64,000 bases of DNA from Chrysophaeum taylorii (Eukaryota > Sar > Pelagophyceae > Pelagomonadales > Pelagomonadaceae): contig JAQMWT010000317.1 in assembly GCA_029834535.1 (NCBI GenBank), positions 496,001 through 560,000 of the forward strand, read 5' to 3'. Positions 32,094 to 43,400 of the stretch are shown piece after piece. The position numbers and the translations under genes were made by a program. The notes beneath the pieces are model-generated. The model was given only the letters and a program-made list of their open reading frames with translations, searched no databases and was not told where the DNA came from. Every line of letters begins with the position of its first letter. The stretch's first letter is position 1.

Positions 32094-35000
32094 TAGTGAT
32101 TCGTGCTGGGAAAAATAAAAGAGGCGAAATGAGAGACCATAAGCGAAGAAAGGAACGTAACGAGGGTAGTTTAATCAACATGTCCACAGCAACACCGAGA
32201 TGACGGCCGCACACGTAATTACAACACCATCGGGTCGTCGGTATTTTCGAGAACTAGTAGTTTTCAGAACATGTCTTCACACTCTGCCGTCTACGGTTCC
32301 GGGTTGACAGTCGAAATAACATACACCCCAGCCCCAGGCTTTTGTCGGAGCCCTTGCCCTGACGCGTGCTCAGCAGATCGACAGAAGAAGAAGGATCCTA
32401 AATGTATCGTTTTCCCGGCGCAGACGACACAGCAATTAGTCCTAGAGGAACGACGAGGCAAGCGGATTTTATACCAGAGGCTCATCAGGATAAGAAGGCG
32501 GAAGGTGGCTCGCACGTTGCTTGATGCCACGAGAGTCGCCATCCGGGGCATTACATTCGGCAACACAGCAACACGACACCAGATATGTTTGTTGTCAGAG
32601 TATATTCGTATCAGAAAGGCGGCCACCAGAAGAGTCGGCATCCTAGTCGCTGGCATCAAATTCAAATTTGGCATCACCTCACGGGAAGCAAGCCTATAGA
32701 AATGACGTCAACGTTGGAAAAGCAAAGAAAGCTCGTCGCACGCCGGCGCGCTCGAAAGTGCAGTGCGTGAAGCGTGGTATCGCCAGCAGCAGATTCTCTC
32801 CATGTGGCAGTGTGGCCGAGCGACAAACGAGGCACCAAACTTGGCCAAATAGATGCGGAGGATCACGATGCCAAAGTCCAGGCTGTTGAATATGAATAAC
32901 TCAAGAGTACATGAGAACTAACTCCTCCTTACTGACTATGTTGTCAGCGTCCTCTCTGCGGCCACGATACGTCCAAGACCCCATGCGGTTCTAAGTGGTC
33001 GTATAACATGAAGAAGACCGACCACCTAAGCAAGCAAACCTAACGCGTCCGCAGTTAAAGACCCAGAATAGAGGTCTGCACCGGTACTAGACGCCGACGT
33101 GCTCCATGGCCCCACTATAAAACATCGTGATAACTCCAACGAGAAAGACGCGGTCTGCCTAAAGTAAAAAGGAGCATCGTCAGCACGCTAGCCAGAAGAC
33201 ACGGCGTGCCAGTTCAAACATTGGAAAAGTCCCGACGCGATCTTCGATTCTCCATACAGATACTCGATGGCTCGCAAAGCTTGGTTGCGGCAATGCGAGC
33301 AGTCGCATCTCGGTGCGGTAACGTCCCGGTATTCGCTCGAATCGGTCTACTGGCTCATAAAGCGGGGATCCTCATTCGCGTCATCCGTGGGTTTGAGACG
33401 AAAGCGATATGCAAGATACACGAGAAGCACCGCCGGCGGCTACCCAGCGACCAGACCTGCACACGAGACGAGTCACGCCGGACCTCCTCACAAAATCATG
33501 AGGTCAGTGGAAGGAGACCCGCGGGCGTAGCGAAGGCTTCGGCGTGAGATAAGGCGCTGAGTGCTTTCAAGTTCGATTATTTTCAAGTTCTTAACCGAAT
33601 AGGGCGAAATTCTCAACGATCACGGTCCTGTATAACTCGATGGGTGCGTATGTTTGCGGTGCCATCCGCACGCGGGAAATGGAAGCATCGCGATACGGCC
33701 GATGCTGCAAGCAAGCACGCGAGTCGGTCCTTCGAGACGCTGCTGTGTGGGACACAGCCAGCGCGCACAGAAGTATTTTTTGGTCGACTACGGTATTAGC
33801 AGGCTTTCAGAGGCGAGGAGAGAGAACATCAAACTAAGGCTCGCGCACACTTGTGCACTCCACGATAAGTTCACGTCCAAACATATGACATATGATAAAA
33901 CGACGCGCGAGAAGGTTACATCAGCGAAGGTTGACATGAAGGGGCCGCTTGTCACGGTCATGGTACATCCGAAAGATACCCTACTACTACGGCACGGATT
34001 CGCGATGTTTTTGAACTTATATCCACATAAGTTAAGTCATCTCTATCGGGGCAAGTTTCAAACAGAATGCCACGCGATCATGGCACGCATATCCAGAAAA
34101 GCAACGCCAGAAAACCAACGCCGCCGAAAATTCGCCATAGTTCCACGCGAGCGCGCTATTCTTCATCATGGTCACGCCGCTCCAATCCAGGCAAATAACG
34201 CCACCAGATTAAATTTTATCGGCCTAATCCGGAAAGCAGAAACTGCTCGAGACGGTCACGATGCTTTGTAAAACTACCACCGCGACCCGCCCAAAATGGC
34301 GTAGTTCAAGACGAGCATGATGTGCATATCCTCGTCACGGCGGTCCCATCCAGATAAAAATAACGCCGGCGCTTTCATCGACGTAGTTCGTTATGGTCCG
34401 ACCACAACTCAGCAACAACCCTCCAAGTGACGGCGTGATTAGAAAAGAAAGCTCCTCGCCGCGATTATGGTAAAATCGTCCCACAAAGGTGCAACGCCGC
34501 TGTAGACATCGGTGTAGTTCGAAGAGACCATACTTCTCGGTGCTCGCTTACCGCGAGTACGCAATGCTGGCGTGCTTCGCTGCGTAGTTTTACTCGAGCG
34601 TGAGATAAGTCTCACTTCGAAAAAAATGTGGCTCTGAGTGCGAATAGGCATTGATTATGGTGGAATCTTCGAGTAGTAAGCGCGCGTTGTCCAATCGCGT
34701 ATGCAGAGCCGCCATTGTCTGATTGCACATGTTGACGAAAAATGCTTTTTGTCGTCAAAGCGAACGTAGCATTCTATAAGTCGTAGAGCTCTTTTATTTG
34801 TTTTGCAAAACCGCCAACACCTCCATTTCAAAACGACATGTGTGTAGTGTAAATGAGGACGATGATTCCCTTGACTAAGACCACGGAGTGAACCGCAGCA
34901 CCGAGCCGACTCGTGCGACGTAACCAGAGGCTGAGCGGGGGTTGGCGCCAAGGTTGGCGTCATGATGGTAGGTGAGGGCGAGGGCAGTGGAGTGATACTC

Positions 35001-36133
35001 CGCATATCCGAACAAAAGCCTAGACAACTTTTCCAGTTGACGTTACGCGGTCTGTCCACCTCTCAAGATGTCTCGAGCTTCGAGAGAACTCGTTGTCATA
35101 AGCTGACTTCGATCGAAGCATCCTGGCAAGCAACCTGGGGCAAAGTGTGTCGTTCTGGCTTGGCGTCATATACCAAAGTCCCAGAAATAAGTTCGATTTC
35201 TTGTCGTCTTAGTCGCGTACTCCTCGCCGATCCATCCGTCACCCCAGGAATCGCTCATCCCGAGATTGACGCACGACTCACAACCGTCGGCGAAGCAGTT
35301 CGCTTAGGTGAGAATGTGGGCATCGGCGTGATGCTCGGTGAGTCCGAGCACGCGGCGGCTTCAGCGACGTCGCCAGAATTTATGAAGTTAATTAAAGTGC
35401 TGCATTCTCTTTTGTGGTCCTCCGACGCGCCCGAACGATCACGTATTTGATTGCATCCCGCGCTGACGTCGATCGTTCTGCAAGCTGGTGCGTTGTCGAT
35501 GCAGGTCATATCGGTTTATAGATGCGCGTCGGGTTCACCGTAATCATCTTCGTTGCTGCAATCCATTGTTCCAGTCTTCACAACTACCACCACTCCGCGC
35601 GATCAAGTATGCGTTTTATTCGTTGCCAAAGTCATCCATCAGCGCGAGCTTAAATCGCGACGCGCTCACCCTGTAGCACTCGTCAGCTCGACAACGCGCC
35701 GGTTTCCTGCGAGAATGAAAATAATCGACGCGAGTGCCGCCAGGAACGTCGTCCCGAGCGCCCTCATCCCCGACGCGACGATCGAGCACAAAGCGCAAGA
35801 GGGCACACAGACTTCGATCATCATCAGAATGCGACCATACACGCGCCATATCCCTTTATTGAAGGACTCACTCCCGTCGCTCACATCTATGACGAGCTGC
35901 GCCCCGTGCCAGCCCCGCGGCCGGTTTGCATAAACACGAACGTCTGGAGAAAACGAAATTGAAGGGGCTTGGCCAAGCTTACGTGTAATAAAGCTCGAAT
36001 TCTGCTGAGCTGACGGAGCTTCGCGCCACACCATTGCAAAAAAAGGTCCCGCGTACTTATCTCCGCCCGTCAGGCACATCCCTCATACCCCACAAACCCA
36101 CCCACACCGTTGCAAACTAACGGTCGGAACATC
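32094..36133. other. 4 kb without a recognised gene
   Basis: Many short open frames on both strands, the longest about 205 codons (33654-34271, +), without recognisable motifs, and base composition nearer 50% GC than the flanking genes. No terminal repeats were recognised. It may be decayed transposon or intergenic sequence. Confidence 0.4.
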
Positions 36134-37045
36134 ATGTTGAACGGGGGCCAATGGAGTAATGTGGATCAGGGCACGGTCCTGCGCGTCCTCGCGGCGTACG
36201 CAGGCACTGGTCTCTCGGTTGCCGGGGGAATGCAGCTCGACGAGGCTGGACTGGCGGTCGTGGTAACCGGCGGCGTCGGCGTGGCGATCGCGGGCATTGC
36301 GCCGCGGTGGGGCGTGCTGGTGCTGGGCGCCGCCTACGCAGCGGAGCGGTGCCGTGGGTTCCTCTCGGCGAGGACGGGCATGTTGTGCGTGGCAAGTTTC
36401 TGGCTGACGTCGGCGCGGCCGGTCGTCGACGCGGCGATCGCGGCTATGGCCGTCGGCGCGGCGAGGTGGGTCGCGGGCAACGAAGAGCGCGCGTTCGGCG
36501 AGGTCGTTGCGGTGGGCTCGAAGAACCCGTCCAAGGTGGCGGCCGTGCGGACTGCGATCCGCGCGTACGGCGGCGCGAGCGTCCGCGCCGTGGCCGCGGC
36601 GTCGGGCGTGCCGGAGCAGCCTATGGGGCTCGAGGTCACCGCGCGCGGAGCGCGCAATCGAGCCGAGGGCGCGTTTTACGCGGGACCCACCAGGCCGAGC
36701 CTCGCGTTTGGCATCGAGAGCGGCCTCTTTGGGTTGGGAGGCGGCGGTTTGTATGACGTGTGCGTCGTCTCGGCCTTCGACGGTCGGCGTCACGCGCTCG
36801 GGCTCTCGTGCGCGTTCGAGATTCCGCCCGAGGTCCGGAGGGCCGTCGTCGAGGACGGGTTGAATCTCTCCGACGCCGCCAACAAGGCGGGTATCGCGAC
36901 CGACCCGAACGTCGGCCAGCGCGGCGGCCTCGTCTCAATTCTCACGCGCGGCCGGGTAACGCGAGCGCAGTACACGATCCAAGCCATCCAAATGGCCCTC
37001 GCCCAGTACGACCATCCGACCTGGTACAGCGACGACGAACGATGA
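36134..37045 (+). CDS. Membrane-anchored inosine/xanthosine triphosphatase-like protein
   Basis: C-terminal half (from about residue 115) is an NTPase of the YjjX/ITPase-like family that removes non-canonical ITP/XTP. It has VAVGSKNPSKVAAVRTAI at the nucleotide site, SGVPEQPMG, GARNRAEGAF and FGIESGLF, followed by a VCVVSAFDG strand. Bacterial and yeast members are about 170-190 aa and soluble. Here about 110 residues precede it, with three hydrophobic stretches at about 15-35, 40-60 and 75-100, so it may sit on a membrane. The start is the ATG at 36134; a TTG lies further up. It converges with the sulfatase, 42 bp between stops. Catalytic family is well supported. The membrane role is inferred. 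Confidence 0.8.
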   Translation: MLNGGQWSNVDQGTVLRVLAAYAGTGLSVAGGMQLDEAGLAVVVTGGVGVAIAGIAPRWGVLVLGAAYAAERCRGFLSARTGMLCVASFWLTSARPVVDAAIAAMAVGAARWVAGNEERAFGEVVAVGSKNPSKVAAVRTAIRAYGGASVRAVAAASGVPEQPMGLEVTARGARNRAEGAFYAGPTRPSLAFGIESGLFGLGGGGLYDVCVVSAFDGRRHALGLSCAFEIPPEVRRAVVEDGLNLSDAANKAGIATDPNVGQRGGLVSILTRGRVTRAQYTIQAIQMALAQYDHPTWYSDDER

Positions 37046-37087
37046 TTCCCCGAAAAAAGAAGCACAAGGGGACTGACTGACTGACTA

Positions 37088-38869
37088 CTAGAGAGTGATC
37101 GTGTCGCATTGCCAGGGCGTGACGACCTTGTACTTGGAGCCGGGCGCCGAGTTGAGCCATGCCCGGGCGATCGGCGAGGAGGCGTCGTAGTTGTCGGCGT
37201 CGGTGAAGAGGCGGCCTTTGGAAAAGGAGACGCTCTCGTTGGCGTACTTTCCCTTTCCGAGGGCGATGAGGCCCTCTTTGACGCGTCGGTGGGCTTCGTC
37301 GTGGTACAGGTTGTGTCGCTCGAAGGGGTCGTTTGCCAGGTCGAAGAGAAAATTCATGGGCCTCGAGCCGAAGTAGCAGTCTTGCTGCTGGTTGACCTCG
37401 GTACTCACGGGATACCAGGAGGAATTTTCGTAGCCGTGGATGAGCTTCCAGTTCCCCCTGCGAAGCGAAAACGTCGTCTCGGTGATCGAGAAGTACGCGG
37501 CGTCTCGGACGGTCTTGTTAAGACCCTGGCGAATGTTGTCCCAGTGGTCGAGCGAGTCGTACCCAAAGCCCAAGAGCTCCGTCGGGTTTCCTCCGGCGAT
37601 CGAGACGAGGGTCGCCATCCAGTCGACGTGGTGCATTAGGCTCGAGTAGACGGCGCCGCGGCGTTTAAGCAAGTTAGAATACGCGAAAGCCGGTACTCTG
37701 AGGCCGCCCTCGAAGTCAGAAAACTTCGAACCCCGGGCCGGCATGTTGTTCCCCACGACGTGTTGTGCGCACGGAGCGGCGCCGTTGTCGCTATGGAATA
37801 CGACGACGTAGTCCCGCGCGCCGGCTTCGAGTACGTCGACGAGGCTTCGAATCTCCGAGTCGATTGCCTGGAGCCCAACCCCGAACGCTTTCCGTCGCGG
37901 CGTGTATCCGAAGGTCGCCTCCAATTCAGCCCACAGCGTCTCGTTGTAGCTCAAACCGCTCGTTGGCTCGTAGTTATCGTGCATGCCGTGGTACGCGAGC
38001 CAGACGTACCGCGCGAGGTCCGTCGACGCCGACAAAATTTTTCTCGCTGCTCTCGAGAAGGCGATCGTCGTGTGCGTCCCGTTGTACGCGCGAATCCCGT
38101 TGTCCCAGCGAAAGTTTTCGGCCGACTCGTATTCGACAAAGTCGACAATGGTCACGTTTTGGTCGCCGAGCACGATCGACGTCTGTTGGTCGGCGAGGTG
38201 CGACCGGTAGTAAATCCCGTCCCCAAAGTACCCCAAGAACGTGTCGAACCCGCGGTTCCACGGCAGGTACGCCGAATTGCAGTGCCCCACGTTCCACTTG
38301 CCGATCCCGTGTGTCGCGTACCCCAGCGTCTTCAAGTGCTGGGGCAGCAGCTGATATTCTCCGCTGACGGGAATCGAATAATTCGAATCGACGACGACCT
38401 CCACGTTTCCGTACTGGAACGTCGGCGGCACCGCGAACCCCACGCGGTGCGTCCACATCCCCGTCAGCATCGCCACCCGCGCGGGGGTGCAGTACGACTG
38501 TCCGTAGTAATTTTCGAGTCTGACGCCCCTCGTCGCCAGCCCCCCGATCGTCGGGGTCACGATTTCCCACGGCAGGTCCTCCGATTCCCAAAGATCGTTC
38601 AACCCGACGTCGTCGACAACCACGTGCAGGATTTCCGCTTGGGGCGACTCGGACCGCCACCACATGCTGCTTCTCTCTTCCTCCGCTTCTGGTGGTGCTG
38701 CTGCTCCCCTCCTCGTGGCGACTAACGACAAGCTCCGCGCGCTCAACAACACGTACCCGCTGCACGCGACGAAACCGTACACGACATACCGACGATGCCT
38801 TCTTTCTCGCACCTCCTCTTCCCCGATGGGCTCATACTCGTTTGATGATGAACCCATCGTCGTCATCAT
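37088..38869 (-). CDS. Type I sulfatase (arylsulfatase B-like), type II membrane protein
   Basis: Hydrolyses sulfate esters, probably of polysaccharides, in the secretory path or at the surface. 593 residues. The short cytosolic tail is followed by a hydrophobic anchor at about 28-48. The catalytic domain has VVDDVGLND (metal-binding Asp pair), the formylglycine motif CTPAR within QSYCTPARVAMLTG, GKWNVGHCN, and the metal-binding VVFHSDNGA with GSKFSDFEGGLRVPAF. This is the layout of arylsulfatases B/I/J. The ATG at 38869 is chosen; the frame reaches only a GTG above it. Activity requires a formylglycine-generating enzyme elsewhere. Substrate cannot be told. Confidence 0.9.
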   Translation of the reverse strand: MMTTMGSSSNEYEPIGEEEVRERRHRRYVVYGFVACSGYVLLSARSLSLVATRRGAAAPPEAEEERSSMWWRSESPQAEILHVVVDDVGLNDLWESEDLPWEIVTPTIGGLATRGVRLENYYGQSYCTPARVAMLTGMWTHRVGFAVPPTFQYGNVEVVVDSNYSIPVSGEYQLLPQHLKTLGYATHGIGKWNVGHCNSAYLPWNRGFDTFLGYFGDGIYYRSHLADQQTSIVLGDQNVTIVDFVEYESAENFRWDNGIRAYNGTHTTIAFSRAARKILSASTDLARYVWLAYHGMHDNYEPTSGLSYNETLWAELEATFGYTPRRKAFGVGLQAIDSEIRSLVDVLEAGARDYVVVFHSDNGAAPCAQHVVGNNMPARGSKFSDFEGGLRVPAFAYSNLLKRRGAVYSSLMHHVDWMATLVSIAGGNPTELLGFGYDSLDHWDNIRQGLNKTVRDAAYFSITETTFSLRRGNWKLIHGYENSSWYPVSTEVNQQQDCYFGSRPMNFLFDLANDPFERHNLYHDEAHRRVKEGLIALGKGKYANESVSFSKGRLFTDADNYDASSPIARAWLNSAPGSKYKVVTPWQCDTITL

Positions 38870-39035
38870 CGTCACCGAATTGTTGTTTTACGATGCATTG
38901 TTGGTTGTTGTTGTTACCTTTGTGGCAACGAATGATGAGGGTTTGTTTTTTTAATGGTTAGAGCTTCTCGAGCGAAAAATAGAACTAGGTTGATGAGTGG
39001 GAGGAGACAAACAAAAAAGGTGGGGATGCAGGCCG

Positions 39036-39082
39036 ACTTACTGGCCTGCACTTGTCTTCCTAACTACTAATCGACAGATGTT
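39036..39082 (+). mobile_element. Joined ends of the Helitron-like element (footprint E)
   Basis: The 3' terminus ACTTACTGGCCTGCACTTG is followed by TCT and then by the 5' terminus TCCTAACTACTAATCGACAG, with no body. It could be the scar of two adjacent copies or an insertion from a circular form. The pieces match copies B-D exactly at the termini. Confidence 0.7.
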
Positions 39083-39667
39083 CGACGACTACTGCAAATA
39101 ATAATAAGTGAGGATGTCGCGTCGGGGGGTATTATATTCTTCTGTTCGGGGTGTTTTTTTGGGACGCGAGAGGGATGCCTGGAAGGCGGAGGTATCCCGA
39201 GCCAAAGTCGGAGCCGAGCCGCGGGGCAGGCGAAGAAGCGAGGATGGGCCCAGGTCGCGCGCATGCGACGAAGTGCCCTGCTGGTGGCCTGAATGACGAA
39301 AGTCGACTTTTAGGGCGGGCGGGGGTGGCAATGACAGGGTCGGATAAGAAAGTTCGTACGAGCCGTTAACTATGTTTCAGTTTGTACTAAGACATACTCA
39401 ACGGATCGCTGAGCTATGTTCATTTGTACTCAAGCAGTATGTGCCGCCACGCCGCGAGATCGTCGCGATGGAACTAGTCCCCATAGTGAAGTCGGCATCC
39501 TTTCGTCCCCTCACGCAAAAAAAGGAAAAAGCCAACGCGTTGTAGGACCCGTCGTTGCGGCGCGGGTTAGTCTCGTTTTCTTATCCGACCCTAGCAATGA
39601 GGGTAATAATAATATTACTGTGGGGTGTGGGGTGTTCTGTCGTGCTTTAACGCCGGTTTCTGTGCTG

Positions 39668-40411
39668 ATGGACTGGGCGGATCACTGCGACAAGGCGTTG
39701 CACGACGCGCACGCTGCGGGCGCGTGGGCCGTGCGCGCGGTCGCCGAGGTCGTCGGAGAGTCGACGGCGTGCCGGCGTCTGTTCTCCAAGCAGCGCGCAA
39801 GGTCAGCGCTCCTCGTCGGCTTGGACAACGCCGGCAAATCGAGCATTTTGTGCTCGCTGCCCCAGGTCCGGCAACGACTTCAAAAATTCGCCCGAGACCA
39901 CGGCCTCGACGAGCTACGCGTCGATCCGACGACGGCCTTGCAGCTCGTCAAGTTCACCATGGCGCGGAGCTCGCATCACCGCTTGCACCGCCGCGCTATG
40001 GTCAACTGGCACGTCTGGGACATGTCGGGCGAGGGCCGCGCGAGGCCGCTCTGGTTATACTACTGCAGTCTCGTCCAGGCGATCGTGTTCGTTGTAGATG
40101 TCACCGACGTCGAGCGCATCGCGATCGCCCGCAACGAACTGAAACACCTCTTTTCTCACCCGTCGACGCGTGGCTTGCCGCTCCTCGTGATGGCCAACAA
40201 GACCGACGTCACGACTGGCAACGATGAGAGTTTCGCGTCACCGCGAACAACACCTCGAAGAATCGCCACTGAAATGCTCAAGGGCATGCTCGATCTAGAT
40301 GCGCTCCAGGTAGAGCACGGACTCCACGTCAAGCTCTCCGAGTGCAGCGCAGAAACTGGCAAGGGCATCGAGCCCGCCTTTCAGTGGCTCACCGACCACG
40401 TGAATTGGTGA
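39668..40411 (+). CDS. ARF/ARL-family small GTPase, atypical
   Basis: About 247 residues of ARF fold. P-loop GLDNAGKSS (residues ~48-56), switch II WDMSGEGRARPLWLYY (ARF consensus WDVGGQ..RPLW.HY), NKTD in place of NKQD, and SAETGKG. The Gln that normally drives GTP hydrolysis is a Glu here, and there is no Gly2 for myristoylation, so it departs from true ARFs. It has a long N-terminal helix of about 45 residues. The ATG at 39668 is preferred over an in-frame ATG at 39416, because the intervening 84 codons are low-complexity and AT-richer. It ends 54 bp from the convergent AHI1 gene. Traffic or ciliary function is likely but unproven. Confidence 0.82.
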   Translation: MDWADHCDKALHDAHAAGAWAVRAVAEVVGESTACRRLFSKQRARSALLVGLDNAGKSSILCSLPQVRQRLQKFARDHGLDELRVDPTTALQLVKFTMARSSHHRLHRRAMVNWHVWDMSGEGRARPLWLYYCSLVQAIVFVVDVTDVERIAIARNELKHLFSHPSTRGLPLLVMANKTDVTTGNDESFASPRTTPRRIATEMLKGMLDLDALQVEHGLHVKLSECSAETGKGIEPAFQWLTDHVNW

Positions 40412-40465
40412 GATGGGGCATTTTTTTTTTTCTAGGGATTCATTGGTTTTACTACACGCTTATTA

Positions 40466-43400
40466 CTAGGCGAGCGCCTTTCCTTCCTCGTGCTGGGTCT
40501 GCAGCTTGTGGAGCTGGCGGCGGCGGGCCTGCAGCTCCTGGATACGTCGCCGCCGCTGTTCGACGCGATCGGCGGCCTCGCGGTGCTGCGCGGCTTCGAC
40601 CCCGTCGCCCGCACGCTCGGGTGCTCGTGTAGTAGCAGCCGGGCGGTGCGTCGACGCGTCGAGCACGCGGCTGGCGGTCGACGCGAGCGGTACGATGGGC
40701 TCGGGTTGAGCGGGCCGCCTCGCGCAGTAGACCAGGACGGGATGGGCACCGCCGTAAGCGGTGAATGCGATGGCGTGCTGCGTGGGATGCCAGCTCAAGT
40801 CACAGACCGGCTGGTGGAAGCAGATGTCGCCGAACGGCAGATGGAGGCGGCGGCCCGTCGCCGTATCCCAGACGTAGACCGCGCCGTCCTCCGAACCCGA
40901 CATGACCATGAGTCCGTCGGGACTAAAGACGGCGCGCACGACGACTGTCTCGCACCGGTTGCCTTTGTAGTTGGTGACGACATTGTTCGTCGTCAGGTCC
41001 ACCAGCTTGAGATAGGTGTTCTGCGCCTGGACCAACAGTTGGCCGCGTCTTCGTCTCGGATGGAGCATCATCGAAACAATCGCCTTGTGGCGGAGATCGG
41101 GATGATCCAAGGAACGGAGCATGGTGTAGTGTTCGACCCTGCTGCCATCACCCTCGCGCTTCCAAACAACAATGCGGCCGTGCGAGTCAGCGCTGTACAA
41201 CCGCCCCGACCGGGCGTCGACCTCGATCGCGTTGACGTGGCCGTCGTGGTAGAACTTGTTGCCGAGCCTGCCGGCGTGATGGCCAGTCGTGTGCCAGTAG
41301 CGCACGGCGCCGTCGAAGGATCCAGTCACCACACGGAGCTCGGGAAGTTGTGTGTCGCTCTCTGGTCTTCGCGTGCTCGCCTCGCTGCGAGCTGCCCGTT
41401 GATGTTTGCTCGTCGTCGAGATATCGTCGTCGTCGTTGTCGGAGTTCTGCGGCGGCGGCGATACGGACGTAAAAGTAATGAAGGCAGCGCAATATACAAA
41501 GCTCGTTTCACCACGTTCGAAGATTGCGATGAGGTGGGGCGTGTCGTCGTTGTCTTCTTCGCGGTGCTTCTCGAAGCTCGTCGCCGGCGTGGGCAATCCC
41601 AACGCGCCCAGAAACCAGAGCTTTGCCGTACAGTCGCCCGAGGCGCTCAGCAAGAGACGCTCGTCCTGCGACCATCGCATGTCGTAGACCATGCCGTGGT
41701 GGCCTTCCAGGTCGGCCACCAGGATGGCACCATCCCGAGACTTGTTTGCGGCAAGACCGACGGCTGCGGCCGCGGCGGCCGCGGTGCGAGGTTCGTCGGG
41801 CGACGGCGTCTCGGGCGGCGCGTGGCTTGTGACGTCGTAGAGTCGAATCGGGAAAATATGGTCTTCGCAGCACGCAACGGCGAGCATTCGACCGGTGGGT
41901 GAGAACCGAATGGTGAGCGCGCCCTTGGTGCCGGGAACGAGGCGGCAGAGGAGACGGTCTGGTAGCACGCATTGCTCGTTGGGCCGACGCGCGCGTCTCG
42001 CGGCGCGCATCGCTCGTGGCTCCGGGGACTGTTGCTCGAGCTGTCCTTTGAAAGGCGAGAGGAAATGCGCATCGGTCGTTATTTCGAACTCCATCGGGAT
42101 GCGGGGCCGCCGCGGCACGCGCGCGGGTTCCGGACGCAATACCGGATTCGCGCGCACGAAGAGCGTCGACGAGTACTTGCGGTATCTCCGGCGCAACCAC
42201 TGCAAGTACACCGCGGGCACGCGCGCCGAAGCTGGTGGCGGAGGCGGTACGAGGCCAAACCGCTGTGCTTGCAGTCTGGCTTTGCGCGACAGCGGCTCGT
42301 AGTGAAAGAGCTGGAGGCGGCGTTCGAAGGTCGCTAGTTCGTCCGCGAGCGCGTAGGCGGCCTTGCGATCGGTGGTGGCGGCGGCTTCTGCCGAAACCTT
42401 GGACGTGGCGACGTTGATTTCGCCCCGCGGACCAACGGGGCGCAAAAAGGTCCAGGCGAGACCATAGAGTCCGCTCGACGAGTCGCGGCCGCGCGCGCGG
42501 CCTAAACCGTGGCAGAAGTCGACTATCTCGAAGAGAAACAACGCGTGCGGCGAGAGAATCGTATCGAAGGGGATGTCGACGACGTAGGTCTCGTCCCATT
42601 TTGGCCGGATGCTCCGGCCACTCAAATGGCACGGTTGCGTCGCGATCGGGAGGACGTGGTCGACGGCGTCGTCGACCGCGTCGATACCTACCCTCGAATC
42701 CGCGAATATCACGCTCGAGCGCTCGTAGGGTCGCGTCGCGCCACTGCGCCTCGTCGTCGCGTCGTCGATAACGTGTGGTTTGGCTAGATAGTGCCCCGTG
42801 GTGGCGTCCACGATGTGGAGTCTCACGAGCGGGTGGATGATGTCTGGCTCGTCGGACATGCGTCCGGTCTCGACGATCGACAGCTGCAGGACGTCGTCGG
42901 TTTCGCCGCCGCGGGCAGCCTCGAGCTTGGCCGTCGCCTCGTCGTCGAGGTCGAGGGGGTGCGGCGGCGCGTGAAGGCCGACCTGGCAAGGAGTAAGCAA
43001 CGCGAGCGCCACGCGCGTCCAGCGCGCCAACGTCTCCCAATTGCCCGACGCCTTCGCGGCCGTCGCGCGCCGCTCGCTCTCGAACTGCGGTTGTTCTCCC
43101 CCAAAGTAGCTCCGCGCGGGTGAATACGGAGGTTCGTCGCTCTCGTCGTCGGTCTCGATCGTCTTGCTTCTTCGGCTGGGAGAAGAAAATGGTCGAAGTT
43201 TGGTGTCGCCATTCTTCTTCCTTTTCTCTCGTTTCGGAGATTTCGGTGTCTCGCCGGGCATAGTCTTATTCTTGGGTCGTTTTGGTCTCGCATCGAAGGG
43301 TGTCTTTTTCGAAACAACATGTTGTTGCCGCATCTCCAGCTGCCGCGGCCGCCAATGCTTATCATCGTTGTCAGCATCCACGTCGTCGATGTTCCTGAGA

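Noticed and set aside
33654-34271. 205-codon frame in the 32-36 kb stretch
   Set aside because: No recognisable domain, and no ATG-based, codon-bias or neighbour support; kept only as part of an unassigned region.
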